Shown: positions 17,901 through 26,114 of the stretch, piece by piece
How positions within the stretch are numbered: the first letter of the stretch is position 1
How the letters are laid out: every line of letters starts with the position of its first letter
NCBI RefSeq assembly: GCF_007197995.1
Contig: NZ_VKKH01000007.1
Span: 248,001-312,000 of the forward strand
From: Aliiglaciecola sp. M165
GTDB taxonomy: Bacteria > Pseudomonadota > Gammaproteobacteria > Enterobacterales > Alteromonadaceae
Length of the DNA: 64,000 nucleotides
Reading direction: 5' to 3'
Made by a program: the position numbers and the translations under genes
Notes under the pieces: generated by a model
What the model saw: the letters and a program-made list of their open reading frames with translations, nothing else
What the model was told of the DNA's origin: nothing
Database searches by the model: none

Positions 17901-18249
17901 CAATGCAATTGTATTAATTGATCGAATTAACCAGTTGCGCGCAAAAGGCATAGAAAAAACCGACGCCATTATTGAAGCGGCGCACAGTCGACTTCGTCCA
18001 ATTTTAATGACCACGCTGACCACCGTTTTAGGACTGTTGCCGATGGCGATTGGCTTGGGTGAAGGTGCTGAAATCCGAACACCTATGGCAATTACCGTTA
18101 TCTTTGGACTATTGTTCGCTTCGTTGTTAACACTGTTCTTGATCCCAGTACTTTATAGTCTGTTTGATCGGAAAAAATTTAAACCCATCCCACAAACTGA
18201 AGACGACGCCAACACACCCAATAATACTCAGGAGGTGGTTTATGGATAA
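14926..18249 (+). CDS. RND efflux permease, first of a tandem pair (with inserted loop)
   Basis: Proton-driven resistance-nodulation-division permease of 1107 residues, longer than the usual 1020-1050. The TM4 motif is AIGLLVDNSIVVLENI with D410 and N411, so one of the two acidic relay residues of AcrB is Asn. The TM10 position of the AcrB lysine is Asn (GIVVNNAIVLID, N992). Extra length lies between TM6 and TM7 (about residues 510-590), where an additional hydrophobic/amphipathic section (YYLLLPIRYLIKLVFY...LFRLVGKGLQFIF) is inserted. GAGGGA precedes the ATG. Its stop overlaps the second permease by 8 nt, suggesting a heteromeric pump as in MdtBC. Confidence 0.93.
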   Translation: MNIIDIAVKRPVTVWMFTLAVLLFGFVSLSRLSLNLLPELSYPTLTIRTDYVGAAPGEIEQLVTKPIEETVGVVKGVRKVVSASKAGQSDVVLQFEWGTVMDMASLEVREKLDVLQLPLDVKRPLLLRFNPSLDPVMRFGLGALAQEESSEPVVLDVAAMKRIRNFAEEDIKRQLESVEGVASVRIGGGLENEIQVLINQQRASQLNISLAEIITRLRDENVNTAGGRVEDGAQEYLVRTLNQFESLQDMRDLYVATRQGRHIKLGDIADVVDAYKERDSITRFDGFEGVEIAIYKEGDANTVQVAQAVTERLDRIKDSFPANYRMQKVYDQSQFIASAINEVKSAAIIGGVLAMFVLYFFLKNIWPTLIISISIPVSIIATFNLMYSYDISLNIMSLGGIALAIGLLVDNSIVVLENIDRHKKQQKDTLKASANGTREVSMAIVASTLTTMAVFFPLVFVEGIAGQLFSDQALTVTFALAASLVVALTLIPMLAAREKSESTDTPVDLGPRATSTKPTGKLKLVGYYLLLPIRYLIKLVFYIIPVALTTLVVGLFRLVGKGLQFIFKPVLWVFDLFYDAVAAVYFKLLNWAMRARLVVFTSILGLSALSLILLPRIGVELIPPLSQGEFHVEVTLPTGSRLENTDFVIAELARFTESQPKVERTYSLAGTGSLMNASPSQGGDHWGKLNVVMEAGSTSEDEKIVLDAMRSYLQNQAGIQSKFGTPELFSFSTPLAIEIAGYDLQMLKRYGDLLAEQLAENSRFADIKSTLQSGNPELKIQFDHAKLAQIGLNAPDVSTLIAAKVGGEVASKFSIDDRKVDILVRNQERQRDSVEDISQIVVNPGASPSIPLAAVANIDLSVGPSEITRVGQQRVVIVTANLNYGDLGAAVVDAEQAISEMNLPISLQAKVTGQSEEMEASFDSLYMALALAIFMVYLVMASQFESLLHPFLILFTVPLACAGSIYGLFLTSTNISVVVFIGLIMLAGIVVNNAIVLIDRINQLRAKGIEKTDAIIEAAHSRLRPILMTTLTTVLGLLPMAIGLGEGAEIRTPMAITVIFGLLFASLLTLFLIPVLYSLFDRKKFKPIPQTEDDANTPNNTQEVVYG

Positions 18250-21200
18250 GTTTGCACATGCAGGCGCTGCTTTAGCGTCCTTTGCGATACGCCGACCTGT
18301 AACCATTTCAATGTTGTTTTTCTCGCTGTTAATTATGGGATTAGCGGCGAGCAAAATGTTGCCTCTTGAAAAATTTCCAGGCATCGATTTCCCCGAACTG
18401 TTTATTCACGTGCCATACAAAGACGCCACACCTGCTGAAATCGAAAAAATGATCACCCGCCCTGTCGAAGAGGCTTTGGCAACCATGTCAGGGATCAAGC
18501 GATTGCGCTCACGTTCAAATGAAGACAATGCCGAGATCCAAATTCGTTTTGACTGGGATGCAAATATTAAGGCTAAAAGCATCGAAGCAAGAGAAAAAAT
18601 CGACGCGATCCGTCATTTGCTGCCGGATGATGTAGAGCGGGTCATGGTTTACAAATTTAATCTCAGTGACATGCCAGTGTTTCAATTGCGCCTTTCCAGC
18701 GACCGAGACATCTCGAACTCCTATGATTTGCTCGATCGCAACTTAAAAATGCCTATTGAGCGGATCAAAGGCGTGTCAAAAGTTGAATTGTATGGCGTTC
18801 AAAAGAAACAAATTTCAATTCGATTAGACCCTGAGCGGATTGCAGCACTGCATATCGATGCGAATACCCTGGCCCAAACGTTACAAAAAGCCAACTTTTC
18901 CATGACCGCCGGACAATTTTTTGATTTAGACCAAAAAATAACCGTCAATCCGGCTGGAGAGTTCCAAAGCAAACAAGAAATCGAAGATTTGATCGTTCAA
19001 AAAGGCGTTCGTCTAAGTGATATCGCAATCGTTCGCTATGAAACCCCTAGGGCAATGGAGGGTCGTCACTTAGATAAAACTCATGCCATTGGTTTGAATG
19101 TGTTCCGAGAATCCGGTGCTAATTTAGTCGAAGTTTCTGAAGCGGTTATGGAAAAAATTGAAGATGCCAAAAACAGCACCGCTTTTAATGGGATAAACGT
19201 CTTCATAATGGATGATGAAGCAGATAGTGTGACAACGTCGCTTCAGGACTTACTTACTTCAGGCTTAGTTGGCGCGATGTTATCCATCATTGTGCTGTAT
19301 TTATTCTTGCGAAATTTGGCCACCACTTTAGTCGTTGTGTTGTCGGTGCCCTTTGCAATTTGCATTACCTTGGCATGTATGTACTTCTTAGGATACACGC
19401 TGAATATTTTGTCCTTAATGGGATTAATGTTAGCCATTGGCATGCTGGTGGACAATGCTGTCGTTGTAACCGAAAGCATATTCCAGGAAAGAGAGCACAC
19501 TAAAGATCCGATTGAAGCAACCAAAAAAGGCGTTGCGCTCGTAAGTCTGGCAATCATTGCCGGTACCACCACGACCGCCATCGTATTTTTACCTAATATC
19601 GTTGGCACCAAAGCCGAACTAACGGTATTTTTAGAACATGTTGCCGTATCAATTTGTATCTCATTGTTTGCCTCTTTGATCCTGGCTCAAACGCTCATCC
19701 CGCTTTTAGCGACAAAGCTAAAAATTAAGCCAAAAGCCAAAAATACGCGCCCATCTAAAGTCAAACAAAAGTATGAGCAGATATTGCGTTGGACATTGGC
19801 AAATCAAGGCAAAACCTCTTTGATTGCAGTGATGATTTTAGTCAGTACTGCTATTCCGATGAATCTCATTAACAGCAATGAAGATAATAACGGACAAAAC
19901 GGACGCATCTGGCTCAACTATGACATCCAAGGAAATTACAGCCTTAAAGAAGTGGAAAAAGCGGTAGCCAAAATGGAAGACTATCTCTATGAAAATAAGG
20001 AGAAGTTTTATATTAAACAAGTATATAGCTATTTTACCGCTGGGTTTGCAGTATCCGGGTTGACTCTTGAAGACGAGATCCCGATTAAAATCGCAGACTT
20101 GAAAAAACAGATTAAAGAGGGATTCCCTGCTTTTGTGCGCGCGAAACCGTCATTTCAATGGGATAGAGGTGACGATGGTGGCGTGAAAGTAACACTCTTT
20201 GGCCAGTCTTCTGAAACCCTAATGCGGATCGCTGATGACATCGTGCCTGTTTTGGCAAGTGTTGATGGCTTAACGGATGTAAAAGCCGATGTCGATAGCA
20301 AAAATTATGAATTACAATTGCGCATTGATCGTCAAAAAGCCTTTAGATTTGGCTTAAATAGTAACGACATTGCAAATGTGGTTGCTACAGCGCTGAGGGG
20401 TGCAAATTTACGAACTTTCCGCAATGACTTGGAAGGCGAAGTTGCTATTCAACTGCTATATGATGAATCCTTGAAAGAATCGATTGAAGAATTACGTAAT
20501 CTGACGGTATTTCGCAGTGAGGATCAAAATGTGACATTGGATATGGTGGCAGAAATGACCATTAAACCTAGACTGTCACAAATTCAGCGAAGCTCCCGTC
20601 AAACGTCGTTAAGAATAGGCGCTAATTTAGAAAACGATCTAACCGTAGAAGAAGCCAGAGAGCGAATTGAATCGATCTTGCAAAATATCGAGTTGCCTAG
20701 CGGTTACAGTTGGTCACTAGAAGGTAGTTTCCAGCGGCAGGATGAAGATCAAGCTATCATGTTGACTAATATGATCTTAGCTATTTGCATGATTTACATT
20801 GTAATGGCAGCTTTGTTCGAATCCTTGTTGTTACCTACCTCAGTATTGACTTCACTTATCTTCTCTATCACGGGGGTGTTTTGGGCATTTTTGATTACTG
20901 GCAACGCAATGACCGTTTTGGGCATGATAGGTATGTTGATCTTGATGGGGATCGTTGTAAACAATGGCATCGTGTTAGTTGATAGGATCAACCAGCTAGT
21001 CAATGCTGGAAAAACAGTTCACGAAGCGATTATTGAGGGATGTTTGACCCGTGTTAGACCAATATTAATGACGGTTTCGACCACAGTATTAGGCTTGGTG
21101 CCATTGGCTCTGGGTGATGTCAGCATAGGTGGTGATGGTCCTCCTTACTCGCCGATGGCAATCGCAATCATTGGTGGTTTGTTATTCAGCACGATGACTA

Positions 21201-21316
21201 GCTTATTCTTGGTTCCACTGACTTATTTGCTGTTGCTCAAACTTCGTCGTAATACTTTGGAAATGATTGAAGATAGCAAAGCTTTAGTGTCCAGAGTGAT
21301 TGCCACTCGTCCCTAA
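18242..21316 (+). CDS. RND efflux permease, second of a tandem pair
   Basis: A 1024-residue RND permease beginning at ATG 18242 directly after AGGAGGTGG; the in-frame extension upstream lies within the preceding gene. TM1 follows the FAIRRPVTISMLFF start typical of the family. TM4 has LAIGMLVDNAVVVTES (D404, N405) and TM10 has GIVVNNGIVLVDRINQ, the same relay pattern as its partner, which suggests the pair evolved together. The TM6-TM7 connection is of ordinary length. It overlaps the first permease by 8 nt and is followed by a hairpin terminator. Substrates cannot be predicted; HAE-1 type drugs, detergents or lipids are possible. Confidence 0.93.
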   Translation: MDKFAHAGAALASFAIRRPVTISMLFFSLLIMGLAASKMLPLEKFPGIDFPELFIHVPYKDATPAEIEKMITRPVEEALATMSGIKRLRSRSNEDNAEIQIRFDWDANIKAKSIEAREKIDAIRHLLPDDVERVMVYKFNLSDMPVFQLRLSSDRDISNSYDLLDRNLKMPIERIKGVSKVELYGVQKKQISIRLDPERIAALHIDANTLAQTLQKANFSMTAGQFFDLDQKITVNPAGEFQSKQEIEDLIVQKGVRLSDIAIVRYETPRAMEGRHLDKTHAIGLNVFRESGANLVEVSEAVMEKIEDAKNSTAFNGINVFIMDDEADSVTTSLQDLLTSGLVGAMLSIIVLYLFLRNLATTLVVVLSVPFAICITLACMYFLGYTLNILSLMGLMLAIGMLVDNAVVVTESIFQEREHTKDPIEATKKGVALVSLAIIAGTTTTAIVFLPNIVGTKAELTVFLEHVAVSICISLFASLILAQTLIPLLATKLKIKPKAKNTRPSKVKQKYEQILRWTLANQGKTSLIAVMILVSTAIPMNLINSNEDNNGQNGRIWLNYDIQGNYSLKEVEKAVAKMEDYLYENKEKFYIKQVYSYFTAGFAVSGLTLEDEIPIKIADLKKQIKEGFPAFVRAKPSFQWDRGDDGGVKVTLFGQSSETLMRIADDIVPVLASVDGLTDVKADVDSKNYELQLRIDRQKAFRFGLNSNDIANVVATALRGANLRTFRNDLEGEVAIQLLYDESLKESIEELRNLTVFRSEDQNVTLDMVAEMTIKPRLSQIQRSSRQTSLRIGANLENDLTVEEARERIESILQNIELPSGYSWSLEGSFQRQDEDQAIMLTNMILAICMIYIVMAALFESLLLPTSVLTSLIFSITGVFWAFLITGNAMTVLGMIGMLILMGIVVNNGIVLVDRINQLVNAGKTVHEAIIEGCLTRVRPILMTVSTTVLGLVPLALGDVSIGGDGPPYSPMAIAIIGGLLFSTMTSLFLVPLTYLLLLKLRRNTLEMIEDSKALVSRVIATRP

Positions 21317-21330
21317 CCTGGATTAGTATA

Positions 21331-21369
21331 TGCCCGAGATTGGATCAGACCATTCTCGGGCATTATTTT
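21331..21369 (+). terminator. Rho-independent terminator after the RND operon
   Basis: Nine-bp stem TGCCCGAGA/TCTCGGGCA (21331-21339 with 21354-21362), a 14-nt loop that can add TGG/CCA pairs, then TTATTTTA. It lies 15 nt after the permease stop. Confidence 0.8.
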
Positions 21370-21376
21370 AATGCCT

Positions 21377-21781
21377 TTAACGTTTGTCTTGTAAACGCTC
21401 CAGAATAAATGCTAATGCATGCTTTTCTTGATCAGCCAACTCTCCATCGGCATTAGAAATATCTTCGGCCAACTGAGTCGCTTGTGATTTCATCCAAGGG
21501 TCGGACAACAGTGACGTGCGGTGGGCAAGGAAATCGTCAACTTGATCATTGTCAATTGCGTACTGAATTTTACCTTCAACCAACTTGTAATATTCTTCAA
21601 TACTCAACTCATGTTTCCAATCAAGCTTAGCCATCCATTGCTGCATAAAAATCTGTTCACTTTTATCAATAACACCATCGATCATTACAAACATCAGTGC
21701 AATATCGAACAGTGCTTGCCGTTGGATCTGATCTTTGCATTGGCCACAGTCCAACGCCGTTATAAAGTTATCAAAACGCAT
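21377..21781 (-). CDS. TerB-like protein
   Basis: A 134-residue soluble all-helical protein resembling the TerB/DjlA-N fold: ALFDIALMFVMIDGVIDKSEQIFMQQWM near residues 24-51, and a second acidic repeat DISNADGELADQEKHALAFIL at 107-127, both with the spaced Asp pattern seen in TerB. It has a CGQC pair at residues 12-15. Despite the tellurite-resistance name, no other ter genes are present and single TerB-like proteins have no defined role. GGAGAAATGG precedes the ATG. It is a single minus-strand gene between two plus-strand units. Confidence 0.72.
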   Translation of the reverse strand: MRFDNFITALDCGQCKDQIQRQALFDIALMFVMIDGVIDKSEQIFMQQWMAKLDWKHELSIEEYYKLVEGKIQYAIDNDQVDDFLAHRTSLLSDPWMKSQATQLAEDISNADGELADQEKHALAFILERLQDKR

Positions 21782-21853
21782 CCATTTCTCCGGGATGTTA
21801 ATTAGTTTAATCTATCGTATCCTAGACCAAAGTTTTTTTACACGCGAATATTC

Positions 21854-22390
21854 ATGAATTTTGACACGCAGAATTCCGATCTAAATCAGTGTTTTATCGG
21901 CCTAATAAATCCCAAAAACCCTTCTAACGTAGGCGCGGTATTGCGCGCAGCTGGTTGTTATGGCGCGAGCAAAATATTTTATACAGGCAAACGCTATGCC
22001 CATGCAAAAGCCTATGCAACCGACACCAAGGACAGGTTACGAGACATTGACCTTAAAGAGGTCGAACATATATTCTCCGATGTTCCTCGATCAATACGAA
22101 AAATTGCAATTGAATTGGTCGAGGGAGCTACACCTTTGCCGCACTTCAAACATCCTACTGACGCCATTTATATTTTTGGTCCAGAAGATGGCAGTATACC
22201 GCAGGATGTTATCGATCAGTGCGATGATGTGTTGTACGTCCCAACAAGGGGCTGTATGAACCTTGCCGCCAGTGTGAATGTTTTACTTTATGATCGCTTA
22301 GCTAAGTCCTCAAAGATCAATTATGGTGATGAAGTAATCCGAAAAAATCGCGATACCAACAACCGCACTAAAATTAATTCAACCTCCTAA
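21854..22390 (+). CDS. SPOUT-superfamily RNA methyltransferase (TrmH family)
   Basis: A 178-residue S-adenosylmethionine-dependent RNA 2'-O-methyltransferase candidate with the three SpoU motifs in order: NPSNVGAVLRAAGCYGA (residues 23-39), YIFGPEDGSIPQ (about 119-130) and YVPTRGCMNLAASVNVLLYD (about 142-161). The motif 1 Asn/Arg pair and the motif 3 NLAASV are intact, so it is probably active. It lacks the N-terminal L30e-like domain of RlmB-type enzymes and is short, so the target (tRNA or rRNA) is open. No strong ribosome-binding sequence precedes ATG 21854. Confidence 0.88.
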   Translation: MNFDTQNSDLNQCFIGLINPKNPSNVGAVLRAAGCYGASKIFYTGKRYAHAKAYATDTKDRLRDIDLKEVEHIFSDVPRSIRKIAIELVEGATPLPHFKHPTDAIYIFGPEDGSIPQDVIDQCDDVLYVPTRGCMNLAASVNVLLYDRLAKSSKINYGDEVIRKNRDTNNRTKINSTS

Positions 22391-22542
22391 GCCTTGAAAA
22401 TTAACATTTTTTTTACAATAAAACGGACAAAATTATTGTCATCATTGATTATCCATGTATATATTAGAATCTTGACTATAATCAGGTAGTTAAGCCCTAT
22501 ACAAATTAGCTGGGCATAATGACAATATGAGGAAAGAATAAT

Positions 22543-23715
22543 ATGTCAGACGATACCCGCATTCCCCGCAGTGCCGAAAATGACCATACCAATGAAATGG
22601 CTGCTACTCGGCGAGAGTTTATCAAACAAAAAACTGGTGCAGATCTTAAGTACACTGGTGAGTACACCATAAACCCCGATGTATTACCGGGTAATGTCGA
22701 GAATTTTATCGGTATAGTTCAAATGCCCGTTGGTGTTGCTGGCCCTGTGCAAATTAACGGTGAACATGCAGACGGATTGTTTTACGTTCCCCTAGCAACC
22801 ACTGAAGGTACGCTAGTTGCCAGTTATAGTCGTGGAATGCGAGTCATCAACGAGTGTGGTGGGGTCAAGACCACTGTGGTTGAAGGTTGGATGCAACGTG
22901 CACCAGCGTTTATTTTTAATGACGCCAGAGAAGCCAGAGATTTTGGTGAATGGGTAAAAGAGAACTTTGACAAAATCAAAGCCGCTTCCGAAACCACAAC
23001 CAGTGTAGGTAAATTAGCGCATATTGAACAATGGTCAGTATCGAAAACCCGGTATTTACGCTTCAACTACACGACCGGTGATGCAGCGGGCCAGAACATG
23101 GTGGGCAAGGCTACCTTGGTTGCCTGTGAATGGATTAAAGCCAATTCTCCAATCCCTTGTATGTATCTTCTTTCAGGAAACATGGATACAGACAAGAAGC
23201 ATTCACATCTCAACATGTTGCATTCACGGGGTAAACGCGTGATCGCCGAAATTGTCTTGAAAAAAGAAGTATTGGCTCGCGTTATGAAGGTTGATACTAA
23301 AATCCTAGCTGGTGCTACCGTATTGGCGAATACGGGTGCATTAATGGCAGGTGCCGCATATAACGGTCCCCACTCTGCCAATGGTATTGCGTCACTTTAT
23401 ATTGCCACGGGCCAAGATGAAGCTAACGTGGTGGAATCTCATGCGGGTATGCTTTCTCACCAACTTTTGGATAACGGCGATTTTTATATTTCTGTGACAT
23501 TGCCTTCGTTGATCGTTGCGACCTTCGGTGGTGGTACTGGGTTACCAACCCAGAACGAATGTCTGCAAATGCTTGGTTGTGTAGGCAAAGATAAAGCGAA
23601 TAAATTTGCCGAAATTGTTGCAGCAACAGTACTAGCCGGTGACATATCTCTAGCCTGTGCGGTTATCGCAGGTCATTGGGTAAGTAGCCATGACAAAATG
23701 GGACGTAATCGCTAA
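22543..23715 (+). CDS. Hydroxymethylglutaryl-CoA reductase
   Basis: HMG-CoA reductase, interconverting HMG-CoA and mevalonate with NAD(P)H. The 390-residue soluble protein keeps the catalytic set: E88 in LATTEGTLVAS, K218 in DTDKKHSHLN, D292 in ATGQDEAN and H383 in WVSSHDKMGRN. PVGVAGP and the GDAAGQNM substrate/cofactor segment are also visible. The C-terminal His motif and the cytosolic single-domain form suit a bacterial or archaeal-type enzyme. AGGAAAG precedes the ATG and a terminator follows. No other mevalonate-pathway gene is in the window, so it stands alone; isoprenoids in this group normally come from the MEP route. Confidence 0.93.
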   Translation: MSDDTRIPRSAENDHTNEMAATRREFIKQKTGADLKYTGEYTINPDVLPGNVENFIGIVQMPVGVAGPVQINGEHADGLFYVPLATTEGTLVASYSRGMRVINECGGVKTTVVEGWMQRAPAFIFNDAREARDFGEWVKENFDKIKAASETTTSVGKLAHIEQWSVSKTRYLRFNYTTGDAAGQNMVGKATLVACEWIKANSPIPCMYLLSGNMDTDKKHSHLNMLHSRGKRVIAEIVLKKEVLARVMKVDTKILAGATVLANTGALMAGAAYNGPHSANGIASLYIATGQDEANVVESHAGMLSHQLLDNGDFYISVTLPSLIVATFGGGTGLPTQNECLQMLGCVGKDKANKFAEIVAATVLAGDISLACAVIAGHWVSSHDKMGRNR

Positions 23716-23744
23716 TCCCATTTACAAGTCAGCGAGATCTATTT

Positions 23745-23770
23745 AAAAGCCCGTTTCAACGGGCTTTTTT
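23745..23770 (+). terminator. Bidirectional terminator between HMG-CoA reductase and molybdopterin oxidoreductase
   Basis: Stem AAAAGCCCG/CGGGCTTTT around a 6-nt loop, followed by T-runs on both strands. It separates two convergent genes. Confidence 0.88.
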
Positions 23771-23822
23771 ATATTTACATATATTGTGTGTGCGACGAGA
23801 CGCGAAATAGCAATCCGAAAAT

Positions 23823-25931
23823 CTAAACTGAAATGCTCACCGGCACACCGTTTAGCACAGCATTGCCGGATAACTCATCCAACACCATTTCGTCGGTTAA
23901 ATCGTTTACGCTGACCCCTGCATTTTGCTCCGCGTGTTGCCATTGTGTACCGTCCTTATCATGCCCCCACCCGTGAGGTACAGACACCACACCGGGCATT
24001 ATTTTATCGGTTATTTGCGCTTCAATCTCAATACGACCGACACGAGATTGAATTTTGACCTTTTGTCCTGATGAAATGGCGAGCCTTGATGCATCATCGG
24101 GATGAATTTGTGCTGTGCATAGCCTGGTATCTTTAACCATACGACGTGAGTTATGTGACCAAGAGTTATTGGTTTTGATGTGACGTCTTCCAATGAGCAA
24201 AAACTCATCATCTTGTGGTTGTTCGAAAAAGTGCTGTTTAACCCTTTTAATATCCGGCATAAAGTAATCAAAATGTAATTCAATCGTTTTTCCAGAAGTG
24301 AAAAGGGCCTCTGGTAAATCAGGTTGCAAAGACCCTAAATCAATTCCATGGGGATGTTCCAATAAGGTGTTAATCGACAAATTATATTCACCATTGGCAT
24401 AGCGCCCTGACGTCAATAGGTCGTCAATAACGCCTACTGGGGTTTTGTCCCACAATGTCTGATACATTTGTGAATCATTGCCACGCAGTTTTTCAAGCTT
24501 CTGTGCCAACGAAAGGTAAATTTGCCAATCTGTACGTTTGTCTTCACTCATAGGGAACACCGCAGGCGAGAACTTGACTGAATTTCGCACCGCAAATTTA
24601 TGAAAGACAATATCAAAATGGTCACGTTCTAAGGCCGTCACGGGCGGCAAAATAACGTCAGCGTGCCGTGTGGTTTCATTGAGATAAAAATCGACGGCAA
24701 CAACAAATTCCAAGCCACCGAAGGCTTTGTCTAACTGTTGGCCATTTGGCGTGGTTAAAATGGGATTGCCTGCACCAATGACCATGGCTTTAATTTGTCC
24801 TTCGCCTGGGGTGAGAATTTCTTCTGCAAGGGCTGACACCGGGTATTCTCCAGCGAATGCCGGCAATTTACGCACTCTAGAATGGCCTTTACCAATGCTA
24901 CCTCGACCAGAATGTGGCAAATAATCGGCAGCCGGTTGAGTAAACATCATCCCTCCCCGCCTGTCTAAATTGCCCGTTAACATATTAAACAACATGATCA
25001 GATATTGATTAAGAGTACCAAATCGTTGAACGCTTGCCCCCATGCGCCCGTAACAGGAAGCCGATTTAGCGGCAGAGAATTCTTTCACCAACTGATGTAT
25101 CTGCTCTGCTGTCATTCCAACATGCTTAGCGACTAAATCTGGAGTAAATTCCTCCACATATTGTTCGACATCTAACAACATTGGAGCAAACTCAAGCAGT
25201 CTGTCTGGATTGGCTAATTTTTGAGAGAACAATGAATTGAGCATCGCCAACAGCAACAACACATCACTGCCTGGTTTAATGAAATGATGTTCGCTACAAA
25301 TGTCTGCTGTTTCGGACTTTTTCGGATCAATAACTACTACTTTGCCGCCACGTTTTTGTATGGTCTGCAAACGTTTTTTCACGTAGGGAACCGTCATAAT
25401 GCTGCCATTTGAGGCAAGCGGATTACCACCAATAATGATGAAATAATCGGTGTGGTCGATGTCTGTGACCGGAATTTGGTTTTGGTGGCCAAATAATTTT
25501 CGACTAACAATATGATGGGGAAGTTGATCCACAGAGGTCGCAGAAAAACGGTTAAACGACCTCAAAGCCTTATAAAAATACGGTCCAAACAATATTGCTC
25601 CCGCGTTATGTGCATTTGGATTCCCCAAATACATTCCCACCGCATTGTTTTCATATTGCTGTTGAATTCGATGCAAGTTTTCTACGGTAAGATCCAGTGC
25701 CTCTTGCCATGAGATAGGTTGCCACTGCCCTGCTACCTTCTTCATCGGTTGGCGAATTCGATCCTGATCATCATACAGTTCTTTTAATGTCGCGGCTTTA
25801 GGGCAGACATGTCCCTGACTAAAAGGGTTTTGCTTATCGCCGGCTATAGATAAGATTTGATCGCCCTCTGTAGTGACTTGAATGCCACACATTGCTTCAC
25901 AAAGCGTACAGGTAGAAAAATGCTTTTTCAT
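23823..25931 (-). CDS. Molybdopterin oxidoreductase with N-terminal [4Fe-4S] site
   Basis: A 702-residue member of the DMSO-reductase superfamily. An N-terminal CxxCxxxC set with a distal Cys (C8, C11, C15, C43) would bind a [4Fe-4S] cluster. Large alpha/beta domains follow (IIIGGNPLASNG, VVVIDPKKSETA), and the C-terminal molybdopterin dinucleotide-binding domain begins at FLLIGRRHIKTNNSWSHNSRR. At the region that usually carries the metal ligand I see FSATSVDQLPHH, with no Cys or Sec. There is no signal peptide or twin-arginine motif, so it is cytoplasmic. No small electron-transfer subunit is adjacent, and its partner and substrate are unknown. ATG 25931 is preferred to an in-frame TTG at 25943. 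Confidence 0.88.
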   Translation of the reverse strand: MKKHFSTCTLCEAMCGIQVTTEGDQILSIAGDKQNPFSQGHVCPKAATLKELYDDQDRIRQPMKKVAGQWQPISWQEALDLTVENLHRIQQQYENNAVGMYLGNPNAHNAGAILFGPYFYKALRSFNRFSATSVDQLPHHIVSRKLFGHQNQIPVTDIDHTDYFIIIGGNPLASNGSIMTVPYVKKRLQTIQKRGGKVVVIDPKKSETADICSEHHFIKPGSDVLLLLAMLNSLFSQKLANPDRLLEFAPMLLDVEQYVEEFTPDLVAKHVGMTAEQIHQLVKEFSAAKSASCYGRMGASVQRFGTLNQYLIMLFNMLTGNLDRRGGMMFTQPAADYLPHSGRGSIGKGHSRVRKLPAFAGEYPVSALAEEILTPGEGQIKAMVIGAGNPILTTPNGQQLDKAFGGLEFVVAVDFYLNETTRHADVILPPVTALERDHFDIVFHKFAVRNSVKFSPAVFPMSEDKRTDWQIYLSLAQKLEKLRGNDSQMYQTLWDKTPVGVIDDLLTSGRYANGEYNLSINTLLEHPHGIDLGSLQPDLPEALFTSGKTIELHFDYFMPDIKRVKQHFFEQPQDDEFLLIGRRHIKTNNSWSHNSRRMVKDTRLCTAQIHPDDASRLAISSGQKVKIQSRVGRIEIEAQITDKIMPGVVSVPHGWGHDKDGTQWQHAEQNAGVSVNDLTDEMVLDELSGNAVLNGVPVSISV

Positions 25932-26114
25932 AAGGAACCACAATTCAATAACGTTGTGCCCACGTTAGCCAAGAACATGCTTATAGACAAGTATCATGTT
26001 TTTTGATGTGACTAGAACCTCCTACCTGGAAAAATTTTTTTTAAATCTTTAAACCTTTTCTATCTACCCTTCGACTTACCTTGTGATTGTTCCAAAAAAT
26101 TTCAGGAAAACACA

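Noticed and set aside
21377-21781. Tellurite-resistance operon
   Set aside because: Only one TerB-like gene is present, with no terZACDE partners.
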